Assembly (NCBI GenBank): GCA_045633505.1
Contig: JAZQYK010000076.1
Span: 1-27,664, forward strand
Source of the DNA: Fimenecus sp045633505
GTDB taxonomy: Bacteria; Bacillota; Clostridia; Oscillospirales; Acutalibacteraceae
Direction of reading: 5' to 3'
DNA: 27,664 bases
A program made the position numbers and the translations under genes. Position 1 is the stretch's first letter. Every line of letters begins with the position of its first letter. Shown here one piece after another: positions 14,515-24,065 of this stretch. The notes beneath the pieces were generated by a model. It did no database searches. It saw only the letters and a list, made by a program, of their open reading frames with translations, and was not told the origin of the DNA.

Positions 14515-17216
14515 TGTCCAAGGAACTTGAAAAACAGTATAATCCGAAGAACGTTGAAGACAGGATTTATAAAACCTGGCTCGACAACAAATATTTCCAC
14601 GCAAAGCGTGAGGAAGGCAAAAAGACTTACACAATTGTAATTCCACCGCCAAACATTACGGGTCAATTACACATGGGTCACGCCCTTGATAACACTTTGC
14701 AGGATATTCTTATCCGTTATCACAGAATGGCAGGGTATGATACACTCTGGCTTCCGGGTACTGACCACGCATCAATTGCCACTGAAGCAAAAATCGTTGA
14801 AACAATGCGTGCAGAAGGCATCTCAAAGGATGATTTAGGTAGAGATGGCTTCTTAGAACGTGCTTGGGACTGGAAAAAACAGTACGGCGGAAGAATTATT
14901 GAACAGCTTAAAAAGCTCGGTTCATCTTGCGACTGGGACAGAGAAAGATTTACTCTTGACGAAGGTTGCAGTAAAGCAGTTAACGAGGTTTTTGTTCGTC
15001 TTTATGATAAAGATTTGATTTACAGAGGTAACCGTATGGTTAACTGGTGCCCTTGCTGTAATACGTCAATTTCTGACGCAGAGGTTGAATATGAAGAACA
15101 GGACGGCTTTTTCTGGCACCTTCTTTACACAGTTAAGGAAACGGGTGAAAAACTTGAACTTGCTACGACTCGTCCTGAAGCTATGCTTGGTGATACTGCG
15201 GTTGCAATTAACGCAGAAGACGAAAGATACAAGCACCTTCACGGCTGTCACGTAATCCTTCCTTTACTTAACAAGGAAATTCCAATCGTTTGTGACGAAC
15301 ACGCAGATATGACGAAGGGTACGGGTGTTGTTAAAATCACTCCTGCTCACGACCCTAATGACTTTGAGGTTGGTCAAAGACACAATCTTCCAATCGTTCG
15401 CACCTTCACTTATGACGGTCACTTAACGGGCGCAGAGGACAAGAGAATTGCTGACGAGCTTATTGCCAGCGGACGTGCTACTGAAAACGAGCCTGAAGTT
15501 CTTGACTGCGGCAAATATGCAGGTATGACCACAATGGAAGCAAGAAAAGCAATGCTTCAAGACCTCAGAGCAGGTGGTTATCTTAAAGAGGAAGAACCTC
15601 GCAAACACGAGGTTGGTACTTGCTACCGTTGTCACAACAATATTGAACCAATGGTTTCAAAACAGTGGTTTGTTCGAATGGTTCCTCTTGCAAAACCTGC
15701 TATTGAAGCGGTTGAAAAAGGCGAAACAAAGTTCATTCCTGAACGCTTTACAAAGAACTATCTTAACTGGATGAACGGTACTCGTGACTGGTGTATTTCC
15801 CGTCAGTTATGGTGGGGACACAGAATTCCTGCTTGGTACTGTGACGATTGTGGTGAAACAGTTGTTACAAAAGATGCAATCTGCACTTGTCCAAAGTGTA
15901 ATAGCAAAAATATCCGTCAGGATGAAGATACTCTTGATACTTGGTTCTCATCAGCACTTTGGCCATTCTCAACACTCGGTTGGCCTGAGCAGACAGAGGA
16001 TTTGAAGCACTATTATCCAACGAATACACTTGTAACAGGTTACGATATTATCGGTTTCTGGGTTTCTCGTATGATTTTCTCTGCACTTGAATACACAGGT
16101 CAGGTTCCATTTGATACAGTTCTCATTCACGGTCTTGTTCGTGATGCGCAGGGCAGAAAAATGTCAAAATCACTTGGCAACGGTATTGACCCGCTTGAAA
16201 TTATCGACCAATACGGTGCTGACGCATTAAGATTTACTCTTGCAACGGGTAACAGTCCGGGAAATGATATGCGTTTCTCTGACGAAAAGGTTGAGGCAAG
16301 TAGAAACTTTGCTAACAAAATCTGGAATGCTGCCCGTTTTATCTTAATGAATCTTGACGAAAACGAATATGCACCTTACGTTCCAAAGAATCTTGCAATC
16401 GAAGATAAATGGATTTTATCTAAATACAACGACCTTGTAAAAGACGTTACGGAGTCACTTGAAAAGTTTGAATTAGGTCTTGCAGTACAGAAACTTTACG
16501 ACTTTATCTGGGACGTATTCTGCGACTGGTACATTGAAATTGCAAAAATCCGTCTTAACGGTGAATGTCCGACTGCAAAGGCTACTGTAAAAGCAGTTCT
16601 CGTTTACGTAATGTCAAATACGTTGAAATTACTTCACCCATTTATGCCATTCATTACAGAAGAAATCTGGCAGACACTCCCACATGATGGTGACTCAATT
16701 ATGATTTCAGAATGGCCAGTATTTACTGATGACCTTTCATTTAAGGCTGATGAAACAGAAATGGAAAAGGTTATGACCGCAATCAAGGCTGTTCGTAACC
16801 GTCGTGCAGAAATGAATGTTCCGCCATCAAAGAAAGCAAAGATTTTCATTGAAACTGCTTATGAAAACACGTTCTCTGAGGGTGCAAACTTCTTCGTAAG
16901 ACTTGCTTCAGCTAGTGAGGTAGAAATCGTTAAGGGCTACGAAAACGATGAAGCTGTTGCCATAATCACAGAAGACGCAAGACTCTTTATTCCACTTGAT
17001 GAACTCGTTGACTTCAAGGCAGAACTTGAACGTCTCGAAAAAGAAAAAGCAGGTGTGCTTAAAGAAATTGCATTTGTTTCAGGCAAACTCAACAACGAAA
17101 AATTCGTTGCAAAAGCACCTGAGGCACTCGTTAACGAGCAACGCGAAAAACTCGCAAAGTATAACGAAAAACTTGCAATGCTTGAAGAAAGTATTGCAAA
17201 AATCGCAAATAAATAA
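14514..17216 (+). CDS. valS: Valyl-tRNA synthetase
   Basis: A 900-residue class Ia synthetase that charges tRNA-Val with valine and edits misacylated threonine. Seen in order: PPPNITGQLHMGH (residues 44-56, HIGH signature), the CP1 editing domain with TTRPEAMLGDTAVAIN, cysteine knuckles (CYRC, and CDDC with CPKC), DTWFSSALWPFSTLGW, KMSKS (549-553), the anticodon-binding helical domain, and a C-terminal coiled coil (about 835-900). Length is normal. The start codon overlaps the previous stop (TAATG) with AGGAG upstream. No T-box leader precedes it, unlike many Firmicute valS genes; it appears to be the last gene of the long plus-strand transcript. Confidence 0.98.
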   Translation: MSKELEKQYNPKNVEDRIYKTWLDNKYFHAKREEGKKTYTIVIPPPNITGQLHMGHALDNTLQDILIRYHRMAGYDTLWLPGTDHASIATEAKIVETMRAEGISKDDLGRDGFLERAWDWKKQYGGRIIEQLKKLGSSCDWDRERFTLDEGCSKAVNEVFVRLYDKDLIYRGNRMVNWCPCCNTSISDAEVEYEEQDGFFWHLLYTVKETGEKLELATTRPEAMLGDTAVAINAEDERYKHLHGCHVILPLLNKEIPIVCDEHADMTKGTGVVKITPAHDPNDFEVGQRHNLPIVRTFTYDGHLTGAEDKRIADELIASGRATENEPEVLDCGKYAGMTTMEARKAMLQDLRAGGYLKEEEPRKHEVGTCYRCHNNIEPMVSKQWFVRMVPLAKPAIEAVEKGETKFIPERFTKNYLNWMNGTRDWCISRQLWWGHRIPAWYCDDCGETVVTKDAICTCPKCNSKNIRQDEDTLDTWFSSALWPFSTLGWPEQTEDLKHYYPTNTLVTGYDIIGFWVSRMIFSALEYTGQVPFDTVLIHGLVRDAQGRKMSKSLGNGIDPLEIIDQYGADALRFTLATGNSPGNDMRFSDEKVEASRNFANKIWNAARFILMNLDENEYAPYVPKNLAIEDKWILSKYNDLVKDVTESLEKFELGLAVQKLYDFIWDVFCDWYIEIAKIRLNGECPTAKATVKAVLVYVMSNTLKLLHPFMPFITEEIWQTLPHDGDSIMISEWPVFTDDLSFKADETEMEKVMTAIKAVRNRRAEMNVPPSKKAKIFIETAYENTFSEGANFFVRLASASEVEIVKGYENDEAVAIITEDARLFIPLDELVDFKAELERLEKEKAGVLKEIAFVSGKLNNEKFVAKAPEALVNEQREKLAKYNEKLAMLEESIAKIANK

Positions 17217-17254
17217 AAATTGATACGGAAATGCCTTCTCCTTGAGGGAAAGGC

Positions 17255-17292
17255 AAAAAAAAGGAACTCCCGATTTGGAAGTTCCTTTTTTT
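17255..17292. terminator. Bidirectional terminator between valS and the alcohol dehydrogenase
   Basis: Stem AAGGAACT (17261-17268) with AGTTCCTT (17280-17287), extended by A-T pairs on both sides, with an 11-base loop. An A-run before and a T-run after give U-tracts on both strands, so it can serve the convergent genes on either side. A weaker GC hairpin (GCCTT to AAGGC, 17233-17254) sits just upstream on the valS side. Confidence 0.9.
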
Positions 17293-17304
17293 ATATATTT
17301 TTGA

Positions 17305-18513
17305 TTATTCCTTAATCATAAGTGACTTAACAATTGCTGTCATTTCTTCTTCACCGTAGATTACTGGTACTGGGTAAAGTGGGTTACCTTCTTTAAGGGC
17401 ACGTTCAACGATAATCGGAATATCCTTTTCCTGAATCTGTGTAAAGCCCTTTGGAATACCCATTCTTTCGTTCATAGCATAGATTTCAGCGATAAATGCC
17501 TTTGCTTTTTCTTCATCGTTTGCACCCTTGATACCAACAAGGTCAGCAAGTTTAGAAAGTGAGCCATAAACTGCACTGCCGTAAGACTCAAGCATTACTG
17601 GAAGAATAACTGCGTTTGCAAGACCGTGAGGGATACCATACTGACCGCCAAGGTTGTGAGCAACTGCGTGAACATAACCAACATAAGCACGTGTAAATGC
17701 CATACCAGCATAGTAAGAAGCGAGGAGCATATTGTTTCTTGCTTCAATATTTTTGCCGTCTGTGTAGGCTTTTTCGAGATTTTCGAAAATCATCTTTGTA
17801 GCCTTTTCAGCATAATTTGTTGTTGACTTAACATTTGATTTACCTATGTATGCTTCAACGGCATGTGTGAGAGCATCCATACCTGTTGTTGATGTAATGT
17901 GAGGTGGAAGACCAACTGTAAGTTCAGGGTCAAATACTGCGAAACGAGGACGAAGGAATGGGTCATTACAAGCATTCTTTTCGTGTGTTTTTGAGTTAGA
18001 AACAACTGCTGCAAGAGTACATTCTGAACCTGTACCTGCTGTTGTTGGAACTGCAAAAAATGGTGGAAGCGGACGAAGGATTTTCATAAGTCCGCGCATT
18101 TTTTCGACAGGCTGATTTGGTTTAACAACTCTTGCGCCTGCAATTTTTGCGCAGTCCATTGGTGAACCGCCGCCGAATGCGATAATACCCTGACAACCGT
18201 TAGCATTGTACATATCTTTTGCTTCTTCAATGTTTTCGATTGTTGGGTTTGGCTGAGTACCGTCATAAACAACGTACTCAACGCCTGCATTGTCCATTTC
18301 CTCATAAAGAGAATTGAGAAGACCGAGTGAAGTGAGCCCCTTGTCAGTAACGATAAGAACCTTCTTGAGTCCCTTTTCTTTGATAAGGTTAGGAAGTTTT
18401 CTGATACTGCCGGGTCCTGTGAGCATAAATGGTTCGCCCCAAGGCATAAAACATTCTGCTACGAACATAATCTTCTGGAAGACTCTGCAATAAGCTTTGT
18501 AGAAATTTGTCAT
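17305..18513 (-). CDS. Iron-containing alcohol dehydrogenase
   Basis: A 402-residue group III (Fe-dependent) alcohol dehydrogenase that interconverts alcohols and aldehydes or ketones with NAD(P)H in the cytoplasm. Seen: the nucleotide-binding GGGSPMDCAKIA (about 115-126), PTTAGTGSE, and metal ligands in MDALTHAVEAY and AHNLGGQYGIPHG. The about 25-residue N-terminal extension before the usual core (FYKAYCRVFQKI) belongs to a recognisable Clostridia subgroup. Substrate is unknown. AAAGGG precedes the ATG. It starts only 37 bases after ribF with no terminator between them, so it may be the last gene of the translation operon, or have an undetected promoter. Confidence 0.92.
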   Translation of the reverse strand: MTNFYKAYCRVFQKIMFVAECFMPWGEPFMLTGPGSIRKLPNLIKEKGLKKVLIVTDKGLTSLGLLNSLYEEMDNAGVEYVVYDGTQPNPTIENIEEAKDMYNANGCQGIIAFGGGSPMDCAKIAGARVVKPNQPVEKMRGLMKILRPLPPFFAVPTTAGTGSECTLAAVVSNSKTHEKNACNDPFLRPRFAVFDPELTVGLPPHITSTTGMDALTHAVEAYIGKSNVKSTTNYAEKATKMIFENLEKAYTDGKNIEARNNMLLASYYAGMAFTRAYVGYVHAVAHNLGGQYGIPHGLANAVILPVMLESYGSAVYGSLSKLADLVGIKGANDEEKAKAFIAEIYAMNERMGIPKGFTQIQEKDIPIIVERALKEGNPLYPVPVIYGEEEMTAIVKSLMIKE

Positions 18514-18550
18514 AATAAAACATCCCTTTCATAGTGTTTAATATTATTTT

Positions 18551-19435
18551 TTATATTTGGCTGTTGAAAAACTCAACAGCTGATTTACTGTCTTTGTCAA
18601 TTTGCTTTTTTAATTCTTCTTTAGAATTGAATTTCTTTTCTTCTCGGATAAAGTTGAGAAGTTCCACTTTGATTTTTTGATTGTAAAGATTTCCGTCGAA
18701 GCCTAAAATACAAGTCTCCGAAAGCACTTGCTCACCGCCGATAGTGGGGTGACAACCAAAGTTTGTAACTGACGGATAAATTTTACCGTCAACCGTTGAT
18801 TGTGATGCATAAACACCGTATTTTAAATTTATAAAGCCTTGTGGGAAATGCTGATTTATTGTTGGAAAACCAAAATATTTCTTCCCGATTTTGTTGCCCT
18901 CCACCACTAAAAAGTCATAGGAGAAATTTCTTCCCAGCATTTCGTTGGCAGATTTAATATCACCGTTTTCAAGAGCATTTCTAATTCGGGTTGAACTGAT
19001 TAACTGTCCATTATATGAAATGTTTTCAGCCTTTTTATATATAATATCATACTTTTCGCACAATTCATAGAGAACTTGACTGTTCCCCTGACCATTTTTT
19101 CCGAAATGAAAATTGTCACCACTGATTACGGCATTCGCATTTAGTTTGTCAATAAGAATATCCTTAACAAATTCCTCTGGGGAAAGATTTCTTATTTCTT
19201 CAAAGCTGATTGTTATTGGAAAAAGTCCCATTTTTTTGATTGCCGACTCTTTTTCTTCTCTTGTAATGAGCATTGGCGGTGCGATACCGTTAACAGCAGT
19301 CAAAGGGTGGCAGTCAAAAAGCAATACCGCAGGGACAAAACCCTCAAAAGCAAACTTTTTAGTTTCGTTAAGCACGTTGAGGTGTCCTTTGTGTAAACCG
19401 TCAAAGGTGCCTAAAGCTAATGCGATTTTATTCAT
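18551..19435 (-). CDS. ribF: Bifunctional riboflavin kinase/FAD synthetase
   Basis: A 294-residue enzyme that phosphorylates riboflavin to FMN and adenylates FMN to FAD. The N-terminal adenylyltransferase domain has GTFDGLHKGH (residues 8-17) and SSTRIR; the C-terminal kinase domain has FGFPTIN with the Thr and Asn that bind Mg-ATP, VTNFGCHPT, and SETCILGFDGNLY with the conserved Glu. Length is slightly below the usual 305-315. It overlaps the end of truB by 8 bases and is translated from the same minus-strand transcript. Confidence 0.95.
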   Translation of the reverse strand: MNKIALALGTFDGLHKGHLNVLNETKKFAFEGFVPAVLLFDCHPLTAVNGIAPPMLITREEKESAIKKMGLFPITISFEEIRNLSPEEFVKDILIDKLNANAVISGDNFHFGKNGQGNSQVLYELCEKYDIIYKKAENISYNGQLISSTRIRNALENGDIKSANEMLGRNFSYDFLVVEGNKIGKKYFGFPTINQHFPQGFINLKYGVYASQSTVDGKIYPSVTNFGCHPTIGGEQVLSETCILGFDGNLYNQKIKVELLNFIREEKKFNSKEELKKQIDKDSKSAVEFFNSQI

Positions 19436-20318
19436 CTATAAGCACCCTCCTGACTTCAAGGTCACCTTTTTCAGTTGCTATTCCGCCCAGCCCCAAGAGT
19501 TTGTTTTTGGGGGAATAAACGCGATAAATACCAACAGAGAGTTCTTTGTGCAGTCGGTCATAAGAGAGAGCACCGCCGTTGTGAAAACGGTTAGCCTGCG
19601 GCTTTGTAACTGTAATTGCAGGATAGGGGAAGAGCGCCTTTTCAACGGACGTGATAACCTCGTCCTGTCTGTTTTTATTAACAAGCAATTCCAATTCCTC
19701 TAAAGTGACTGCATTTTCAATTGAAAAGCCGTTTGCTTCGGTGCGGCGAAGCTCAGTCATAACTGCACCACACCCTAATGCTTTGCCGATATCATCGCAA
19801 AGTGAACGGATATAAGTACCTGCCGAGCAAGTAACGTCCATTGAAAACTCAATACCGTCAAAATCATATATTTCCAATTTCTCAATAGTGATTTTTCTTT
19901 GCTCACGTTCGATTTCAATACCCTTACGAGCCAAGTCATAAAGGCGTTCACCGTCTTTTTTGAGAGCAGAATACATTGGCGGAGTCTGTAAAATCTCACC
20001 CTTGAATTGCTCTGAAGCAGAAATCAATTGGTCGATTGCAACGTTAACTGGACTTTCACTTAATTTTTCACCTGTTATATCAAGCGTATCAGTTGTGATT
20101 CCAAGTTTCACTCTTGCAGTATATGATTTTTTGTGTTCGGGCAAAAGCTCAATAAATCGAGTACAATGTCCAAGCATTATTACAAGCACACCCGTCGCCA
20201 TTGGGTCGAGTGTTCCCGTGTGACCTGCTTTTTTAACACCCAACAAGCGCGAAGCTCTTTTGACTGCTAAAAAAGAGGACATATTTTTTGGTTTGTCAAG
20301 ACAAATTATTCCCGTCAT
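19428..20318 (-). CDS. truB: tRNA pseudouridine-55 synthase
   Basis: A 296-residue enzyme making pseudouridine 55 in the T-loop of tRNAs. The start GIICLDKPKNMSS and the catalytic motif GHTGTLDPMATGVL (Asp38) are intact, as are YTARVKLG, PPMYSALK and SAGTYIRSLCDDIG. The short C-terminal domain is present. It overlaps nrnA at its start (4 bases) and ribF at its end (8 bases), the usual arrangement in Firmicutes. Confidence 0.97.
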   Translation of the reverse strand: MTGIICLDKPKNMSSFLAVKRASRLLGVKKAGHTGTLDPMATGVLVIMLGHCTRFIELLPEHKKSYTARVKLGITTDTLDITGEKLSESPVNVAIDQLISASEQFKGEILQTPPMYSALKKDGERLYDLARKGIEIEREQRKITIEKLEIYDFDGIEFSMDVTCSAGTYIRSLCDDIGKALGCGAVMTELRRTEANGFSIENAVTLEELELLVNKNRQDEVITSVEKALFPYPAITVTKPQANRFHNGGALSYDRLHKELSVGIYRVYSPKNKLLGLGGIATEKGDLEVRRVLIDE

Positions 20319-21265
20319 GAGAGTTCCGCCTCTATAACTTCAAGCAATTTCTTTTTCGCTTCAATAAGTGAACACTCAAATTCACAGCCTGCCGCCGCAT
20401 TATGACCGCCGCCGCCGAAATTGGCGCAGATTTTAGCCGCATCAATTGGTGCAACGGTTCTGATTGAAACCTTAAAGTTGCCGTTGTGTCGTTCACGGAT
20501 TGTAACACCCACTTTAACACCCTCAATTTTTCGGGGAAGCGAAGCAATTCCGTCACATTCGGATGAACTTGAACCGCTTACACGGAACATTTCACGAGTG
20601 ATTGTCATAAGTGCGCACTGTCCGTCAAAATAGGATTCAATTGATGAAACTGCCATCTGCTCAAGTCTGAGATATGAAAGAGTTTTCGTTTCAAACATAA
20701 GTCGGTTGATATTTGTGTAATCAGCGCCTTTTTCCATAACCTCAGCCGCAATTCTGTGAACCTTCGGTGAGGTGTTTGAAAACATAAAACAGCCCGTGTC
20801 AGTTGCAAGTCCCGTATAAATACAACTTGCAATCGGTGGTGTAATTTCAACACCCATCTGACAAATTACCTCATAAATGATTACTGCCGCCGCCGCTCTG
20901 TCCTCTAAAAGAAGATTTTCTGCATATTCACGGTTTGACAAGTGGTGGTCAATACACAAAAACACCTTGTCACCATAAAGTTTTTCAAAATCTTCGCCTA
21001 AAAGTTTTGCGTCAGCCACGTCAACTGCGATTATTTTGTCAAATTCAACGTCATCGTTGGTAATACCGTCCCAAAGATAAGAATATTTCTTATGCATCGG
21101 GTCAATACAACGAACCATTGATTTTTTATTAAGCTGTGACAGGGCACGGTGCAATGCAAATGCACTGCCCAACGTGTCACCGTCGGGATTGCGATGTGTG
21201 AGAATAAGATAATTATCGAATTCCTTTAAGAGTGCTGCACACTCTGTTACACCTATTTTATTCAT
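20315..21265 (-). CDS. nrnA: DHH/DHHA1 phosphoesterase, NrnA-type nanoRNase
   Basis: A 316-residue cytoplasmic DHH-family phosphoesterase; NrnA enzymes degrade 2-5 nt RNAs and dephosphorylate pAp, and some degrade cyclic dinucleotide products. Motifs: HRNPDGDTLGSAFAL (from residue 24), VDVAD, IDHHLSN for the DHH triad, DTGCF, and the DHHA1 substrate-binding GGGGHNAAAGC. Substrate preference among pAp, nanoRNA and pApA cannot be told. GAGGA precedes the ATG. It lies between rbfA and truB, as in many Clostridia. Confidence 0.93.
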   Translation of the reverse strand: MNKIGVTECAALLKEFDNYLILTHRNPDGDTLGSAFALHRALSQLNKKSMVRCIDPMHKKYSYLWDGITNDDVEFDKIIAVDVADAKLLGEDFEKLYGDKVFLCIDHHLSNREYAENLLLEDRAAAAVIIYEVICQMGVEITPPIASCIYTGLATDTGCFMFSNTSPKVHRIAAEVMEKGADYTNINRLMFETKTLSYLRLEQMAVSSIESYFDGQCALMTITREMFRVSGSSSSECDGIASLPRKIEGVKVGVTIRERHNGNFKVSIRTVAPIDAAKICANFGGGGHNAAAGCEFECSLIEAKKKLLEVIEAELS

Positions 21266-21351
21266 ACTTAATCCTCAGAAGCACTTGACGGCTTATTTCG
21301 TCCCAAAACATCCGAAAATTTTTCTCGTCAATTGTGTGCTCCGTATTAGTT

Positions 21352-21714
21352 CTAATTATTATTTTCGTCAGTACTTGTTGTGCTTTCGATTTTCTTGAAT
21401 ATTTCCATACCGTGTTCAATTGAATCGTCGGCAATAAATTTAAGTTCAGGAGTTTTACGAAGATGAAGTTTTGAACCAACCTCACGGCGAATAAGACCCG
21501 TTGCAGAGGTAAGACCTTTAACTGCCTCTTTTGCATCGTTAATGCCGCTCATTGAGCTGACGTAAACCTTTGCATAAGACAAATCTGAACTTACCTCAAC
21601 ACGAACAACTGTGAGAATTTTATCCCTCACTCTTGGGTCTTTTAATTCGCGGATTATAGCAACGATTTCTCGTTTGATATCTTCAGAAACTCGGTTTGTT
21701 CTGTATCCTGCCAT
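21352..21714 (-). CDS. rbfA: 30S ribosome-binding factor A
   Basis: A 120-residue KH-like protein needed for late 30S subunit maturation. The typical start RTNRVSEDIKREI and the core LKDPRV, VSSDLSYAKVYVS and LRKTPELKFIADDSIEHGM are seen. Its start touches the infB stop. An 86-base gap separates it from nrnA, the widest inside this operon; that gap shows no terminator. Confidence 0.97.
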   Translation of the reverse strand: MAGYRTNRVSEDIKREIVAIIRELKDPRVRDKILTVVRVEVSSDLSYAKVYVSSMSGINDAKEAVKGLTSATGLIRREVGSKLHLRKTPELKFIADDSIEHGMEIFKKIESTTSTDENNN

Positions 21715-24065
21715 CAGTCTCTGTATTCCTCCATAACAAAGGCTTCAAAAATGTCGCCTTCCTTAACGTCATTAAACTTGTTAAGACCGATACCGCATTC
21801 ATAACCTGATGCTACTTCCTTAACGTCGTCTTTAAATCTCTTGAGTGATGAAATTGAGTCTTCAGCAATAACGATACCGTCACGAACAACGCGGATTTGT
21901 GCGTTTCTTGTAACTTTACCGTTCTGAACGTAGCTACCTGCAACCATACCGGCAGATGAAAGTTTGAATACGTTACGAACTTCAACACGGCCAAGTAATA
22001 CTTCACGGAATTTAGGCGCTAACATACCCTTCATCGCATCTTCGATTTCTTCAATACAGTCATAGATGATACGGTACATTCTCATATCAACGCCGTCACG
22101 CTCTGCAATTTCAGAAGCAACAGGGTCAGGACGAACGTTGAAACCAACGATAATAGCATTTGATGCACTAGCAAGCATAATGTCGGATTCGCTTACCGCA
22201 CCAACACCGCCGTGAATAACCTTAACTGCAACTTCTTCGTTAGAAAGTTTTTCAAGGTTCTGCTTAACAGCTTCAACTGAACCCTGAACGTCAGCCTTAA
22301 CGATAATGTTAAGAGTCTTGATTTTACCTGCATTGATTGATGAGAACAAGTTGTCAAGAGTAACCTTTTGATATTGATTGAACTGTTCTTCTTTCTTTTC
22401 CTGCTTTCTCTTTTCAACAAGCTCGCGAGCAAGTTTTTCGTCAGAAACTGCGTTGAATACATCGCCTGACTGTGGAACTTCATCAAGACCCATAATTTCA
22501 ACGGGAACTGATGGACCTGCTTCCTTAAGCTTACGGTTCTTGTCGTCAACCATAACACGAACACGACCAACTGCTGTACCTGCAACAACAATGTCACCTG
22601 AATGAAGCGTACCGTTCTGAACAAGAAGTGTAGCCACAGGACCTTTACCCTTATCAAGACGGGCTTCAATAACGATACCCTTAGCGGCTCTGTTTGGGTT
22701 AGCCTTAAGTTCACGCATTTCAGCGGTGAGAAGAACGTTTTCGAGAAGTGTGTCAATGTTCATGTGTGTCTTTGCAGAAACAGGAACACAGATAATATCG
22801 CCGCCCCATTCTTCAGGAACAAGACCGTGTTCTGTAAGCTGTTGCATAATCTTGTCAACGGTTGTACCAGGCTTATCCATTTTGTTGATAGCAACGATAA
22901 TGTCAACCTCAGCGGCTTTAGCGTGGTTAATAGCTTCAATTGTCTGTGGCATAATACCGTCGTCAGCGGCAACTACAAGAATTGCAACGTCAGTAGCCTG
23001 CGCGCCACGGGCACGCATTGAAGTGAATGCGGCGTGACCCGGTGTGTCAAGGAACGTGATGTACTGACCGTTAAGGTTTACTCTGTAAGCGCCGATGTGC
23101 TGAGTGATACCGCCTGCTTCAGTTGCAGTAACGTTTGTGTTCTTAATAGCGTCAAGAAGTGAGGTTTTACCGTGGTCAACGTGTCCCATAACAACTACAA
23201 CAGGGTCACGTGTTACAAGGTTTTCTTCATCGTCTTCTGAGTCGTCAATAATTCTTTCTTCGATTGTAACGACAACCTCACGGTTAACCTTTGCGCCAAG
23301 CTCGGTTGCAACGATTTCAGCCGTGTCGAAGTCGATTACTTCGTTAACGGTAGCCATCATACCGAGAGCAAAGAGTTTTTTAATAACTTCAGCGGCAGTC
23401 ATTTTAAGACGAGATGCCAATTCGCCGACTGTGATTTCGTCACCAACTGTGATTACAGGCGGTTTCTTTGCTCTTTCAGCGGCAATTCTCTTGAGTCTTT
23501 CTGCTTCTGTTTCCTTTTTACCGCTTCTCATACCTTGTTTGCGGTACTGCTGACTCTTCTGCTTTAATTTCTGCTTTTTCACCATATTGTCACTTTGGTG
23601 AGCGTTTGCAGGAGCAATATTTTCATATTTCTCATTATATTTTTCAGCATCAAAGGAGTTAGCTCTTGTGTCGATTGTACGCTTTTCACCCTTTGTACGA
23701 GCCTGCATTGGCTTGTCTTCTTTTTCCTTCTTCTTAGGTGGCTCTTGAGCGGGTTTTGTGTTCTGCTTTGCAGGTGCATTTTCGCTCTTTGCCTTTTGTG
23801 GCGCTTTGTCTGCTTTCTGAGGTGCGGTTGCTTTTTTCTCAGCCTTTGGCTTTTCTTTTGGAACCGCATTAAAATATGCATCAAAGTTTTCAACAGAATT
23901 TTCTTTTGTAATTACATCGAAAATAAAATCTAATTCTTTTTCTTCAAGAGCAGTCTGTGACTTCTTTTCGCCCTCGAAGTTGCTTGAAAGTTTTTCTATA
24001 ACGTACTTGCTGTTAATGTCAAAATCTTTTGCAAGTTCATGGATTTTATATTTTTTAATCGCCAT
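21714..24065 (-). CDS. infB: Translation initiation factor IF-2
   Basis: A 783-residue GTPase that places initiator tRNA on the 30S subunit and promotes subunit joining. The N-terminal IF2N domain (MAIKKYKIHELAKDF) is followed by a Lys/Ala/Pro/Glu-rich linker (about 80-130), a second IF2N-like segment (ITVGELASRLKMTAAEV), the G domain with GHVDHGKT (about residues 291-298), DTPGHAAF and NKMD, then domains II to IV. ATG 24065 is preferred over ATG 24071: GGGAGG is 8 bases from the former but only 2 from the latter. The start overlaps the ylxQ end. Confidence 0.98.
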   Translation of the reverse strand: MAIKKYKIHELAKDFDINSKYVIEKLSSNFEGEKKSQTALEEKELDFIFDVITKENSVENFDAYFNAVPKEKPKAEKKATAPQKADKAPQKAKSENAPAKQNTKPAQEPPKKKEKEDKPMQARTKGEKRTIDTRANSFDAEKYNEKYENIAPANAHQSDNMVKKQKLKQKSQQYRKQGMRSGKKETEAERLKRIAAERAKKPPVITVGDEITVGELASRLKMTAAEVIKKLFALGMMATVNEVIDFDTAEIVATELGAKVNREVVVTIEERIIDDSEDDEENLVTRDPVVVVMGHVDHGKTSLLDAIKNTNVTATEAGGITQHIGAYRVNLNGQYITFLDTPGHAAFTSMRARGAQATDVAILVVAADDGIMPQTIEAINHAKAAEVDIIVAINKMDKPGTTVDKIMQQLTEHGLVPEEWGGDIICVPVSAKTHMNIDTLLENVLLTAEMRELKANPNRAAKGIVIEARLDKGKGPVATLLVQNGTLHSGDIVVAGTAVGRVRVMVDDKNRKLKEAGPSVPVEIMGLDEVPQSGDVFNAVSDEKLARELVEKRKQEKKEEQFNQYQKVTLDNLFSSINAGKIKTLNIIVKADVQGSVEAVKQNLEKLSNEEVAVKVIHGGVGAVSESDIMLASASNAIIVGFNVRPDPVASEIAERDGVDMRMYRIIYDCIEEIEDAMKGMLAPKFREVLLGRVEVRNVFKLSSAGMVAGSYVQNGKVTRNAQIRVVRDGIVIAEDSISSLKRFKDDVKEVASGYECGIGLNKFNDVKEGDIFEAFVMEEYRD

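Noticed and set aside
21266..21351. A 17-codon ORF in the rbfA-nrnA gap ending on the nrnA start
   Set aside because: No ribosome binding site and nothing recognisable in the peptide; at most a coupling leader, which cannot be supported.
21258..21536. Open frame of 92 codons across the end of rbfA and the gap
   Set aside because: Its N-terminal part is a shadow frame of rbfA, with composition typical of an out-of-frame reading.
22602..23021. Plus-strand open frames opposite infB
   Set aside because: They lie entirely antisense to the conserved IF-2 G domain, have no ribosome binding site and show low-complexity shadow composition.
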